Shown here: positions 1-11,439 of the stretch, in pieces
Position numbering within the stretch: the first letter of the stretch is position 1
Layout: each line of letters starts with the position of its first letter
Assembly (NCBI GenBank): GCA_026874595.1
Contig: CM049319.1
Coordinates: 6,396,101-6,460,100, forward strand
Reading direction: 5' to 3'
DNA: 64,000 bases
Origin: Sipunculus nudus
Lineage: Eukaryota; Annelida; Sipuncula; Golfingiida; Sipunculidae
Program-made: the position numbers and the translations under genes
The notes under the pieces: generated by a model
The model's database searches: none
Seen by the model: the letters and a program-made list of their open reading frames with translations, nothing else
Told to the model about the DNA's origin: nothing

Positions 1-1776
1 TTTTGTAAAAGAACCTTTTACAACATGCTCTATACTTAAGAAACCTAGTATCGAGCAAAATATGCCATCAAGCTTCTCTCGTCGATTTTAAAAGAGAGCA
101 CACAAGCAGTAATATATACCAATCAATTTTTGCCAATGCCGTTGAGAAAGTAACATATGGATTCCATTTAATCCTTACGGAAGACGCAAAAGCTGTTGGG
201 ACAAAATGCAGCACTTTTGAATCGTATTACACAAGCTTGGTTAAACCTCTTAGCAGCTGAATGGATTGCATGTTATTTCCCGTGCTATATTCTGAGAAAA
301 AATTGATTCATGTGTCATAAAGGCTGTTTCCTATATCGACGTAGAATACATACATCTTAGTGGTAACACATATATATTTTTCCGAGGGAAGAGAGGAACT
401 CTTTTTGAGTCCCTTCCTTTCCTCAAGTCTATCACTCTGTGCACATTCAATATAAACGCTACCAACAGGATAACAGCAAAACCTGCTCGTGCTACAGATC
501 CGATTTTCACATGATGGGGTATAACAAACACACAACTGGTCGTTTCTTTTACATCTGACAAGATTCATCAATTCCGAGAGCCGGAAAACAAAGGTGCATT
601 TGTCTTGTCAAACATACACCTCTCCAAGGTTGGAAGAAAAATCGAACGCCTTTGTCGTGTTGGTGGTTTATATATGTATGTTAGATGAGAGTGTTTTGTT
701 TTCAAGAAAGCACGTTAAACGATTACATGTCGGCGAAAGAAATGTCAGTAAACAGTAAACCTATATATCGGAGAGACGGTACCAACATGTCGCGCCCAGC
801 AGTAAATACAAGCTGATAAACTCTGTTTAGTGCTTTCACGAATGAACTTGATTTGTTGTCCAGCTTTAAGACGTAAACATTGCCATTGATCTAACTTCTA
901 GTTTTAAGTTTGTATTCTAACCTCGAGCCATTATGTTTATCCAGTTTATAGCAGAGTTGCCGGTATATCTACATATATGTTGCTGACAATTAAGTCCTGT
1001 TAATTCTCTGTAAATCCGTGCCACTGCAATGCTTTTCAGACTGTACATATCCAGATTACCCTTAGAAGCAAGGCAGATAGATCCGAATAAGGTCATACCG
1101 GCATATGTTGGGTAGTGTCCAATGATGTTAATACAATAGTCGTTTCCTACCGGTTCTTCGATATCACCAGAAATTCTTCTCAGCTCACTGGGTTGGGACA
1201 TTAGTTCCTTGTCAGGGCGGACTCTTCACTACACGCGCGTTAAGCGTAAGTGAAGTAGTTCTCTATTGATCTTGACTTTGGTCTTAATTAGTATGATTGA
1301 TTCGGTTAGCACGGACCGCCTTATACCATGGACAGCAGGTAATAACCGAACGTGTCTTAAAGTATGTATGTTCCATAAATCATACTACCGGGAATCCACA
1401 AGATTATACTTTAATGGTTTCTTTATTTGATAAGGTTCAACAATATTCGATGAGGAAGTTAAAATCACTTTCAAGGGATTAGCGATAACGAGATGAACAC
1501 GCCTAATTCTCTTTTCCACGATCTCATTTACATTTCATCAAAACCTTATCTATTGCCATATATCCCCAGGCCTCGCGATTACACGAAACCACACGCACAA
1601 GGAAATAAAGATTTCTATCCCCTAGTGGGTTTTCTGTTTGCTCAGTTATCGAGTTCGCTACAGTGATACATCAATAGTTTTCTCGTGTATATGTATTTGT
1701 TTGCCTTTTTAACATGTTTTTGTATTTCTAGTGACTGTCGAGTGATGTATGCGGCCTGCACAAGTGAATCGTAGCC

Positions 1777-1778
<2 letters not shown>
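1..1778. other. Unique AT-rich stretch, no supported gene
   Basis: All frames are broken by frequent stops. The longest open frames (under 100 residues, for example 917-1201 minus and 1297-1482 plus) show no family I recognise. No repeat end, TIR or tRNA-like box was seen. It could be intron or intergenic DNA. Confidence 0.5.

Positions 1779-1824
<46 letters not shown>
1779..1824. repeat. (TA)n microsatellite
   Basis: An uninterrupted TA dinucleotide run of about 45 bp. The apparent minus-strand YIYIYI open frame across it is a by-product of the repeat. Confidence 0.95.
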
Positions 1825-1827
<3 letters not shown>

Positions 1828-1959
1828 GTAGCCCTGATCTTTACCGATACCAAATCTTCCTTCAGCTCAGAGTTCGTTGTTAAGGTTTGCTCTGTGCTAG
1901 AATATATGTAATCATGCATAGCTTTGTTTGCTCAGAAAATGTTACGGCACAATAGAAGA

Positions 1960-1991
1960 CCCCCCACCCCCCCCCCCACCCCCCCCCCCGC
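1960..1991. repeat. Poly-C tract
   Basis: Long C runs interrupted by single A or G bases, followed by a C-rich tail to about 2042. On the other strand this is a G-rich tract that could in principle form a quadruplex. A second C run lies at about 2328-2344. Confidence 0.9.
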
Positions 1992-2344
1992 CGAGCGTGC
2001 TCAAAGTCTCCTCCCGACAACCGACCCTCCACCCCAACCCCCTTGGACAAATAAGACAAAAGCATATAATAATTTTCTTTACTTTCACCAAATATTATGC
2101 AATATATACTTTGAAGAAGACGATTGCTCGATTTTCAACACTATTATTCATAATCACATATTATATATTCATATCACAAATTATTCATAATTTATATTTG
2201 AATTAAAGAACATTCCGGAACATAGGATGGTTAAAAATTATGACGGCAAGAAACTGATAAATCCCAGATCCAAAATATAACTAAACTGAAAAATAAATGA
2301 GGAAAATTATTTTGAAAAATTAAATTGCCCCCCCCCCCACCCCA

Positions 2345-3084
2345 CAAAATGGGCTATGTTATCTTGTTTTCGGAATTCCAGGAATGAAGCTTTTCCATAC
2401 AGTCATAACACAGAAAGCTAACTATAAAATCACTTATTGTGAAGAACCGTGCTTAGCAGCTGAATTCTTTGTAGCACAATTATACATTCGCAGCTGAAAG
2501 TCGGGTCGATCAAAAATGTTAATACTTTTCTTCAGATAATAAAAACGGCTTGAGCAAGGAGGGTTCAAAGTAAAATCCTTCCGGTAAACTAGAAAGCACT
2601 TAATAAGATTGGTTGATGCTTTCTTATGCCTACAAAGAGAAAAATAGTTGTTTGCAATTGCCAAGCAACCAATGGAAGCGACCTTTCTCCTGACGATCGC
2701 AACTTTGCGAACTTCACTATTCAATGAGGAATCGGCTATAATAAACGGGCAGATTTGAGTGAATATATATATAAATATATAAAGAAAAAATGTATTTGGT
2801 GGTTTTGCAGTCTGAGAGACTGAAGAAAGCCCACTCACAGAAATATTGATTCAGAAATAAAATCCTCAGCCCCAATAGGCCTAGCAACGAGGGGAAAATT
2901 AAATATGCAGACCAGAGAAGTATGCATGGTTATAATCCTGAAAGTAACAAATTAGCAATGGTGGAGTTAATATCAGTGAGTGCATATGGTGTCTCCGGCA
3001 AGGAATAGTGACAGATTGTTCAGACCAAAATGTTAAATCCCAGTACATCCTCCCTTGTCATTTAGGAGGTTAAAATAATGTCGT
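2345..3084. other. Gene-free AT-rich stretch
   Basis: The minus-strand open frame at 2434-2838 (134 codons) has no recognisable motif and includes a low-complexity FLYIFIYIFT segment. I judge it a chance ORF in AT-rich DNA. Confidence 0.4.
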
Positions 3085-3427
3085 TAGGCCAAAAAAAATT
3101 AAAGGTATGGTTCTCAGGCACCGCCCGCATCAATTTTAACCCCCCGCATCAAAAATTTTTATTTTGATTTTCAACAGAAACTTACCGATTTTGAGCTGCA
3201 GCCGTTCGGATATTTCTTTTAAGTAGATAAAATCATACAATTTCCTTTGTTATGTAGTGCTTTAGCTTGTTTAGCAAAATAAATCTGTTATTATCATGTT
3301 TTTCCCTTATCATCTGACATTTTTATCGAAACATACAAAAAAGATAAAAAATAAAAAAAACCGCCCGCCCGCATTGATTTCTGAAAAAAAAATGCCTGAG
3401 AACCATATCTTTTTTATTTTGGCCTTA
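3085..3427. mobile_element. MITE-like TIR element, GGTATGGTTCTCAGGCA family, copy 1
   Basis: The left end reads TAGGCC, an A-rich stretch, then AAAGGTATGGTTCTCAGGCA. The right end is its inverse (TGCCTGAGAACCATA..., a T-rich stretch, GGCCTTA), giving TIRs of about 35 bp. The interior has CCGCCCGC motifs near both ends (near 3121 and 3361) and no coding capacity. A second copy lies at 23979-24277 with the same ends and the same internal landmarks. It is non-autonomous, and no transposase of this family is present in the window. Confidence 0.85.
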
Positions 3428-4585
3428 CTGTCATAAATTTCTATCCACGATCAGAGGGAACAGAAGGAATCATGTTAAAAAATGCTTTCCATGGGGTGTG
3501 TGTGGGTGGGGGTATATTTCGCAAACTATAAGAAGTTTCTGCGGTTGCGGAAATTACTTAAGTACCGTGATCCTCCATGTGTTGAAACAACACTTTAAAA
3601 CGCCTTCCATGTAGCCTTATATAACCTAAAACATGGCAACTTCCTGGCTAACTATTTGCTTCTGCAGGAAACAGTAAAATATATATTTCCTGTTACGTTT
3701 CACCAGAGAAGAAGAAAATGTATCCATTCTGGATTCGCCCATTTTTTGCCATCCATAAATGTAACCCTCGACCCTACCAAATAGTCCATCTGTCAGAGCA
3801 GTCACGTGACATGTCACCAGCGTCACAGCCCTACAGACAATAACCCATACTGTTACACTATGTTGGCAGGCCGTCGGGTCGTGATTGCTACTTGAATGTT
3901 TTGCTGTCATCATCGGTCGGTTCATTACGGAAATGACTGTGAGCCACCGGCGGCATTCCCACTGTTAACAATAATACAGACATCAACGTGTCTGATATTA
4001 CAGGAACCCGAAGAAAGTGATCATCAGCTAGAGATCCTGGGTCTTGATAAGCCACGCCTGTGAATGTCAAATAGTCGGTTACTAGGTCACGGGGTATATG
4101 TATACAGTATAAAATTAAATCTCGGTACAGAACATTTACCTTATAATCTTAAAATCGTTTAAAAAAGCTTGTAAGTATGGTATACAGATGAAATTATGAA
4201 TAATATACGGGCTAATAATATCTCTATGTTCAATTTTTAATGCGGGTTGTTTTTTTTTGTCTCTTTCAGTGGTTTATGAAGATGCTAAAACAACAAATGT
4301 CTTCCGGAACACTTCCCTAAGCGGGCAAATCTTTTCAGTTGTTTTATACCCCAAACTTAGCTAAACTGCTCCAAATGATCCTATTCCAATGCAGTTCTTC
4401 AATTTCTTTTAAACTAGTGTCATTTAAGTTGCTCTCGCTGTCAGCAAGAGCAAGAAAAAAATCACAATTTTAACAACATGTATTTTAATTTTACTTCCTC
4501 CGCTATTCATCTAATGTTGCTTGCTTTAATTATATGATTTTTTAGTTATGTAAACAGAAACCAGGTGTTAAAAGTGAACATGATA
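3428..4585. other. Gene-free stretch
   Basis: Contains a GT/G-rich patch near 3495-3513. No repeat ends or supported coding regions were seen. The minus-strand frame at 3626-3925 has no recognisable motif. Confidence 0.4.
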
Positions 4586-4589
4586 CTGT

Positions 4590-4885
4590 AACGACCGGAC
4601 ACTGTGGACAAGGGATAGACCATCGGACTAGCAGCCGGGAGGTAAATTTTCAGCCAAGGAGCAGTGAGCGCTCTGAAGGCTTAACGGGAAGATCGTGCAT
4701 CCCAATATATGTCACTCAAAGATGAGAAAAATCTTTGAGGGTTCCATGGTGTTTTACCCAGCAATGGGTTTAATACACACCCATGAACCACAGGTGCGGT
4801 AGACACCGGGCCTGGGTGACACCAGATATAAATACAAATGACAGGAAGCGAGTGTCACGTATTCCCATACCGAAACGGAGACAAG
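4590..4885 (+). mobile_element. tRNA-headed SINE, family A, copy 1 (degraded)
   Basis: The segment matches, on the plus strand, the elements found on the minus strand at 30786-31200 and 32117-32453. Shared landmarks in order are a degraded tRNA-like head, GGCTTAACGGGAAG, CCCAGCAATGGGTTTAATACACACCC, a GGGCCTGGGTGACACCAG block, then an A-rich stretch and AGGAAGCGAG. The A and B boxes are eroded, so this is an old copy. The open frame starting at 4838 partly uses its tail and is not a gene. Confidence 0.75.
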
Positions 4886-4889
4886 TCAC

Positions 4890-6138
4890 AGGTGGTAAAC
4901 TCCAACAAAAAAGACAGGTCTAAATCCAAAGGAAGTGAAATCTCATCTTTTCGTAAAGTACTTATGTATGGATGGTTGAGGAGAGTTTTTTTAATAAGAC
5001 TTTGTTACATGTTTTCTAATCCACTTTACTCTTTTTGCTACAATGTACTGTCCAAATCAAAGTACACGATTGACGAAGAAAAACTTGACCATATTTGATA
5101 TGGGCTTAAAACAGCCGATGGACTATTTTTTTTTCACCGATTTACTGTGCAATATTAAACTATAACGAACCCTTTACAGACGGTTAAGATACACATACAC
5201 ACATCCCGCGCGAATGACTAAACATTATAGTCGCCCCTCCCAGACAGCAACCATAATACCTGCGTGATATGTCAATAAAGTACCGGGCCTTTCCAATGTT
5301 TGTCAAAATTACAACCGTACGTAATCTATATGCTAAATTAACACTGTTATTGCTGGTTCAATCACTTACTTTGGCAATTCTCCGCTTTTCCAAACTCAGC
5401 AATATGATGTCCTCGGGAAAAAAAATCTGCTGGCTTATTTTTAACTTACAAATGCACACCTTTTGTCGACCGTTGTCTCACTAGTATGATAAGTCCCGTT
5501 TCCTGGCTTTTCGTTCCATCTTTTTGCACAAGTCTTGATTAACTAGTCCTTCGCTTTTCTGAGAATGTATCTGATGTCTTATGTTCACAATCCGTTTTTT
5601 TTTTGTCTGCTTAAACCTGGGGAAAATCCACAATACAACTGTTCTGTATGTTGTCCTGGTCATCAAAAGCAAAGCGCTTTTGGGAAATTACTATTATAAA
5701 TGTCGATGTTAATCTGTGGTGCGACGCAACAAATCGACAAGTGGTTGGTCACCTTTGCTGGCACACTCTGTTGTTTAAAAGCCCGCCATACAAACGCACA
5801 TCGACGTACAGCGCCCCTCCCTGGGAGGGAATCAATGAGTCGGCCCCAAAACCAACCTAGAATACTTCGATTTTACCGGTACATACGGTAATCTCACGAC
5901 CCACTACAAATGATTAATGATTGCCAAGCAAGCGGATTAATTGTAGCAAAAGACTTTAGTGCCGCTGTTGCTGGTAGCAGCCCCTGTATGGGTATATTGT
6001 ATGTATCAGCTATTCTATAGACACCCATATTTATAGATTTGTTCTATTCCGTCGCTAATATGAGACACTGGTAAATTCATGACATCTCTGTACTAATGTT
6101 CCCCTATGCCAGCTTCATTGTGTAATTTGCATAACCAC
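4890..6138. other. Gene-free stretch
   Basis: Holds only short open frames in several phases, none recognisable. Around 5700-5860 there is a locally GC-richer patch with two overlapping 60-70-codon frames and no motif. No repeat ends were identified. Confidence 0.35.
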
Positions 6139-6264
6139 GTTAAGTTAATAAAAAACATCAATGCATTGCTGTCACTATCCGCAGGTTTCGTGCACACTAT
6201 ACATATAGTGCACGACACATGCGGGTAGTGACAGTAATGCATTGATGTATTTTATGAACTTATA
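6139..6264. repeat. Near-perfect palindrome (fold-back element)
   Basis: The arms 6139-6200 and 6203-6264 are inverse copies. ACATCAATGCATTGCTGTCACT on the left is mirrored by AGTGACAGTAATGCATTGATGT on the right. The centre is CACTATACATATAGTGCA. Only a few mismatches separate the arms, so transcripts would form a long hairpin of about 60 bp. It could be a fold-back MITE or a structured RNA precursor, and the sequence does not decide between them. Confidence 0.85.
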
Positions 6265-6324
6265 GCAGCTCTACTTTAATGTATCAAGCACTTTGATCCT
6301 GGAATAGCAACCAAACCGTTTCAG

Positions 6325-6326
<2 letters not shown>

Positions 6327-6383
<57 letters not shown>
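6327..6383. repeat. (TA)n microsatellite
   Basis: About 57 bp of uninterrupted AT dinucleotides, 130 bp from a second large tract. Confidence 0.95.
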
Positions 6384-6387
<4 letters not shown>

Positions 6388-6511
6388 AGACCAATCATCC
6401 TTTAAACGCTGCATTAGTGGGGCCGCTCAAGATTAGTAATAGTGATAAAACATTGAAAACATTGAAAATATCTTATTGATAAAAAAATAAATATATATAT
6501 GCATAAGTATG

Positions 6512-6514
<3 letters not shown>

Positions 6515-6575
<61 letters not shown>
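6515..6575. repeat. (TA)n microsatellite
   Basis: About 60 bp of uninterrupted AT dinucleotides. The minus-strand YIYIYI open frames at 6433-6655 are artefacts of this tract. Confidence 0.95.
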
Positions 6576-6577
<2 letters not shown>

Positions 6578-6735
6578 ACGTACAGACTTAATAATATAAG
6601 ATGATATAAACTTTTCATCTATAAAATTATTATTAATCAATCTATCAATGATCATGGAACTTGGAAACTTTTCACAGAATAAACATCTGCTCTTTAACTC
6701 ACCAAGAAACTTAATATCCAGATTACCACCCCTAA

Positions 6736-7077
6736 ATACTACTCTGTATCTTTACACACGTGTACGATGCATACGTGTTTTCTGGCGGTTCACCGGCTGA
6801 GAACAAAAATAACGTGAGTTTTGAACAAGCTGGTAATATGACAGAAATTATAACGGCAAATCAAGTTGCATCAAAAGTACGCAGTTGGCAAAACCGTAAA
6901 CATGCCGTTTCAACATTACAACATGGATCAGAAAAGGGTTGGTTTACAAGTCTTTATATGACTGGTCAACTATTAATAAATACTACCAGATTTGATTCCA
7001 GGGTAGGAACAGATCCGTACATGGATCGTTTACGCGAGTTACTTGATTGGATCAATTGCCTTTTTGAAAATTCATGA
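6736..7077 (+). CDS. Weak candidate exon of unknown product
   Basis: An open frame of 114 codons (105 from the first GTG at 6760) runs from just after a stop at 6733 to TGA at 7075. The predicted product is hydrophilic and ends in a leucine/aspartate-rich segment (DPYMDRLRELLDWINCLF). No family is recognised. The next 75 bases are GC-rich and, in another phase, stay open with a Gly/Arg-rich segment (RSLRGGAGG) up to a good splice-donor-like GGTATGTGAG near 7154. Together these would fit one exon carrying a single frameshift, or plain chance. There is no ATG near the start, so it would have to be an internal exon. Open frames of this size occur elsewhere in the window by chance, so confidence is low. 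Confidence 0.2.
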   Translation: MLLCIFTHVYDAYVFSGGSPAENKNNVSFEQAGNMTEIITANQVASKVRSWQNRKHAVSTLQHGSEKGWFTSLYMTGQLLINTTRFDSRVGTDPYMDRLRELLDWINCLFENS

Positions 7078-7159
7078 TATACCAGGCCGGCCAACTGTTG
7101 GAGCAAGGTCTCTTCGTGGCGGCGCGGGAGGTCTTGCTAACAGGAAGATGACTGGTATG

Positions 7160-8285
7160 TGAGCTTCCTATTTAATTTAATGCCAAAATGTTCGTTCGTA
7201 AATTATAGAAAAAAAGGTAGCCTAGGTATATAACTAACATGTGGTCTTTACACACAGGTTAATATTTTAATAAAATAAATGAAAGTACTTCAAATATGAA
7301 TATGATATATCAGCGACAGGAAGCAAAACAATTAAAAACTACAGAGTAGCAACAGCCTCCATCACTTCCTCCGCACTAATCAAACTCCGCATTGTACTCA
7401 GCTACACAAAATATATGGACATAAAATCAACCCTAGGCGGCCCTTACAATATTGAATGGCCTGGGAACGCGATCTGAAAAGAAGTCACGCAAACTCACAA
7501 TCCTTACAATTTCAGATACTTTTAATGAAAACAATATTATATTGATCCAGACAATCGGCAAAATTCAAAATCAATCCAATATTTCTTGAATAAAGTTGCT
7601 AACAGACAAACCAGGTAACAAACATACTAACGGTAAAACAAATTAACAATTTCACAGCAGCCTACGTGCATCTTCTCGTAATATTCTTCGCTATCACCAA
7701 TGCAATGTAAAGTGCAGGTCAGGAATAGACGGCCGGTACTTGAGATCCTGCAATGATTAGCTGTACAGCCTATACAACTATAACCATAGCAACACCTTCC
7801 GCGACACCGGACCCTGGCTTGAAGTGGTCAGTCATTTCCGAGCATTAGTGGCACCTATTGTAATGATAGATCAATTAAACGTGCACACGGCTTCGTCGGC
7901 TCACGTGAAATCGTCCAAGCGATAATCTATCTCATAAGTCCTCTCACCTCACTTCTCGACAATAATACCTTTGAATGTCACAGTTAGTCGATGTTTTACG
8001 TCCGGCCGTACATCCATTAACTCATCCGAAAAGAGATTACTTTGGTAGATTTCCTAAAGGTGAAATGTGTGATATCTTTTATGCAATCCCAATTGATAAC
8101 TGCTGTGTTTCGGTACTATGTGTCAGTATTGTCAAAAAAAAAAAAAAACATAAAAAAAGCTCCAACACGTACTTCGTAGCCATAAAGGTAAAACACATTT
8201 TTTCTTAATTCGCGGATCAGATGAAAAGAAAATGACGTTTAAGTAACTGACCATTTCGTCCACTGTGCCCTACGACGGGCTATTT
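7160..8285. other. Gene-free stretch
   Basis: No repeat ends, tRNA boxes or recognisable coding segments were seen. The open frame at 7975-8208 runs through a poly-A tract (KKKKKHKK) and has no family signature. Confidence 0.4.
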
Positions 8286-8286
8286 G

Positions 8287-8350
8287 TCTTTGTTTGACGA
8301 GACAGGTCACTGTTATAAGAAGAAACAGTGACAAGTCTCGAAAAACAAAG
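8287..8350. repeat. Short hairpin-forming inverted repeat
   Basis: The left arm CTTTGTTTGACGAGACAGG continues to CACTGTT. The right arm AACAGTGACAAGTCTCG continues to AAAAACAAAG and is its inverse with a few mismatches. The loop is about 9 bases, and the stem would be 27 bp. The function is unknown. Confidence 0.75.
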
Positions 8351-8769
8351 AAGAAATATTACAGGACTTTAATTTCTTTATGTTTGTTACTTACCGATAT
8401 AACTTTGAGGTACACTTATATCATCGTAAATAATTTTCTGCTGACAGTATGAGCCTTTCAAGCAGGACATTTATCATTTTATTTTTTAGGGAATAATTTT
8501 GTTTATATTTGGTTACTTTTGCTTAAAACTACCCTGTCCTTAAACGTCCACACCGAGGTGTAAGTTTAGGCAAATTGCGAATTGGTTTATGCGAAGGTCA
8601 TTGGAAACACAGTGCAGGTTTATGTTGATCATGAAAAAGAAAGTATTCCTTCTTTTTTCGGCAGGTGCTGCCACCTGGTAGAGGATTATTTATTGATATT
8701 TGTACAGGGCTCTTTACTCATGTGGATGTATAAAATAAATCGTAACGAGGACAGCCCAACGAACACATC

Positions 8770-8990
8770 ATAAAAGGTTAGCTGGGAAATCAAAAGGCAT
8801 CGATGTGTTTATGTATATACTAATGATAGTAATAAATTGTGGTCTGGTGTTTTTAAAGTGAACGAGCATTTAATCAGGCTAATACCAGAGGTCGTAACTA
8901 AACGAACCTCTTCAAATTATAAATTTTTAGGATGGGTAGGAATAATTTTAATGTCAAACTTTAAAATCAAAATTAATTAAATTTTAAGGG
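8770..8990 (+). repeat. Diverged dispersed repeat, copy 1
   Basis: Shares ordered blocks with 10485-10790: an AAGGTTAGCTG...AAATC...GG..TCGATGTGTT block, CCAGAGGTCGT, and TGTCAAACTTT near the end. The two copies are in the same orientation about 1.7 kb apart and strongly diverged, which suggests an old duplicated or transposed segment. No TIRs or coding capacity were seen. Confidence 0.55.
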
Positions 8991-10340
8991 AATACCGTCT
9001 GTTTATATTTCCATTGCGCATGCTAACAATATTCTACTTTTTTACCAAAAATGCATACCACAAAAGTACCTATGCTTATGTAATTGACTTGAAACAATCT
9101 TAATCCAACGTTTACGATAGAACTACATCTTCCTCTTCACTTCATTAATATCTACGCCGCCTTAAATTTGTATTTAAAACCCCCAGTACATTGTGGGCAT
9201 AGAATTTATATACCTACAGACCCTAAACAACAGAGTCGTTTTTTGTGAGTCCGAATGGGTGCAGAGTGGCATTAAACGTGCCGGGTCTATGACAGTCCAC
9301 GAGCTGGTCGGGGTAAACTTGTTTAAATATACTCTGAAAAAAACACGAACATCCGTAAATGTAATGATTTTACATTTTACTGAAAAGAACTTTGTGGAAT
9401 GGGTAACATGATCTTCTTCACTTTAACTATAACTAAGTTTCCGATACGCAACAATATAATATAATAAATACCATTGCTCTTGTTTAACTAAATATTGGAT
9501 TTTTATTGCCATGTTAAGCTCACCACACACGGCAGAATTCCTTAAGGATTGGTTTTTGTCTCACCTTTTCGTTGTTGACATTGTCTGATTATGCTGCCAT
9601 CTGGCGTAGAGATATTAAACTATCATAACACATTGCCTTGACAGAAACCAAGTACTTTAATCAAACAGCATTTCTGCTGACTCAGCGACAGGAGATCGCC
9701 TTGGTCCGCCTTAAATAATTAATATATGACACTTGTCTGTTAATATCACGGCATTTCCAGACTGCGGATTCGTTGTTCATTGCAATGTGCTTTTGAATAC
9801 GAACACGTGTACCGGGGATTACAGAAATATCACGGTATTTTATAAATATCACACTCATTGGGATCGACGTTTATAATACAGCAACAGTTGTTGGGTTAAT
9901 GTACATATGTCATGTCCCAAGCCATATGTTATTCTGACTTAAATTATTTCTAAAGTGTCACATAAGCACCTTACCTCTGGCTTTGGACATTTATGTTAGT
10001 GTTTGGAAATTTGGAGGTCATTTCAAATTATTGAGAGAATAAGAGATACCGATGTACCCTCTTTTCTACTAGATTAGAGATAGACCTCCAGTTTGTTTTA
10101 CAACAAATGTAAACTCTTCACCAATTTTAAGCGAAAAGAAAGGTCATACAAAATATTGTTATTTTTTAAGGATTGGATTCGCCCGCTCCCATTTTTTGGA
10201 TCAGTTGAATTTTTTTTTAAATGAATACAACGTTCTTGATAATGTTGCCATTTTCTGCTATGGCACAAATTCCCAAAACGACTTTAAAAGGTATAGAAAA
10301 TTTACTAAATATTGTGTTGATCATATACATTATATAATTC
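8991..10340. other. Gene-free stretch
   Basis: AT-rich, with no element ends found and no recognisable open frame. The frame at 9193-9411 has no motif. Confidence 0.4.
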
Positions 10341-10484
10341 AAAAACTTTGTATTTTCTAGGCACTCTCAAAATTCCACGTATTGTGTGTCGAATTTGCCT
10401 GTTCAATGCTCCTATCCAGTCTGCATATATAAATTACATCGTAAAGATGACAACCGTTACCAATTGTCACATCACGGAGACAGC

Positions 10485-10790
10485 ATTAGTAAGGTTATCT
10501 GAGAAATCCAAGGGCCTCGATGTGTTAATGAAGCAATATATACTATTGATAATAATATATATAAAAAAGCAACAGCTCTTATGGTTTGTTGTAAAAATGT
10601 GAACACAAAAGGTAATACGATCAGTTAATACGATCAGTTATCCGTCATCCTTTTCGACCGAACATTAAAATAAAACCTACCGCCAGAGGTCGTTACTATT
10701 CAAAACGATCTTATTGCAGGTTGGACTTGTGGGGATGGCCGGGATTAATTGTCTCATCTGTCAAACTTTGAAATAATAATTCGTTACATT
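10485..10790 (+). repeat. Diverged dispersed repeat, copy 2
   Basis: Partner of 8770-8990. This copy also carries a perfect 13-bp tandem duplication (TAATACGATCAGT twice, 10613-10638) that the other copy lacks. Confidence 0.55.
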
Positions 10791-11330
10791 TCAAGGACAA
10801 ACTAAATGTTTTAGGGAACATGGTGAAAGTTCATTTTCAAGGAAGAGTTGTTGATGACGCGGATTCGTCCGCGAGGAGAGGTGTTACATTTTCTAGCTAC
10901 TTTTTTATTTCTCACCTCTTGAGTTTCGAATTAATGGAAGATTTGTGTCAACTTATGAGTTTTGTTTTACATTTGCACACATTATAAATCATATTTGAAA
11001 TAAATTACACAAAAATTTAACTGATTAAGTTAATGTGAAGAATAAAACTCAACCATCATTAAAATCGGTCAGTCCGTTCAACATTAATCACTGTTACACG
11101 CTGACACTGTGCTAATTGCGTGCAGGTGTTTGATTATTTTCCTCTCGCAACTAATCCCTTCTCACAAATGAAATAATTAAGACCATATAATGAAGTCTTT
11201 GCTCTTAATTATCCTCCTAAATGCTTGTAGGCAGCAGTTGGGATGATTATCTACCAGTCACTATTTACTTGTTAAGACTTGATTATTTTAAATAAAGACA
11301 ACAGAAACTGTATCATTTGGTATTTTTTCG

Positions 11331-11438
11331 CATATTTTGACGGGATGAAGTTGGATCGATATTTGAGTGATATTCAAAATTCGCTTGCGAACATCGAATT
11401 TTGAATATTGATCCAACTTCAGTCCCGTCATATTTTGT
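11331..11438. repeat. Palindromic fold-back element
   Basis: The left arm (ATATTTTGACGGGATGAAGTTGGATC, then ATATTCAAAATTCG) and the right arm (CGAATTTTGAATATTGATCC, then AACTTCAGTCCCGTCATATTTTG) are inverse copies around a short centre, CTTGCGAACAT. Each arm is about 45-50 bp. The structure is that of a very small fold-back element without coding capacity. Confidence 0.85.
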
Positions 11439-11439
11439 A

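Noticed and set aside
2434-2838. 134-codon minus-strand open frame
   Set aside because: No motif; partly low-complexity; ORFs of this length are expected by chance in 64 kb of AT-rich DNA read in six frames.
4838-5098. Lys/Ser-rich 86-codon ORF
   Set aside because: Its start overlaps the tail of a degraded SINE copy and the rest has no recognisable feature.
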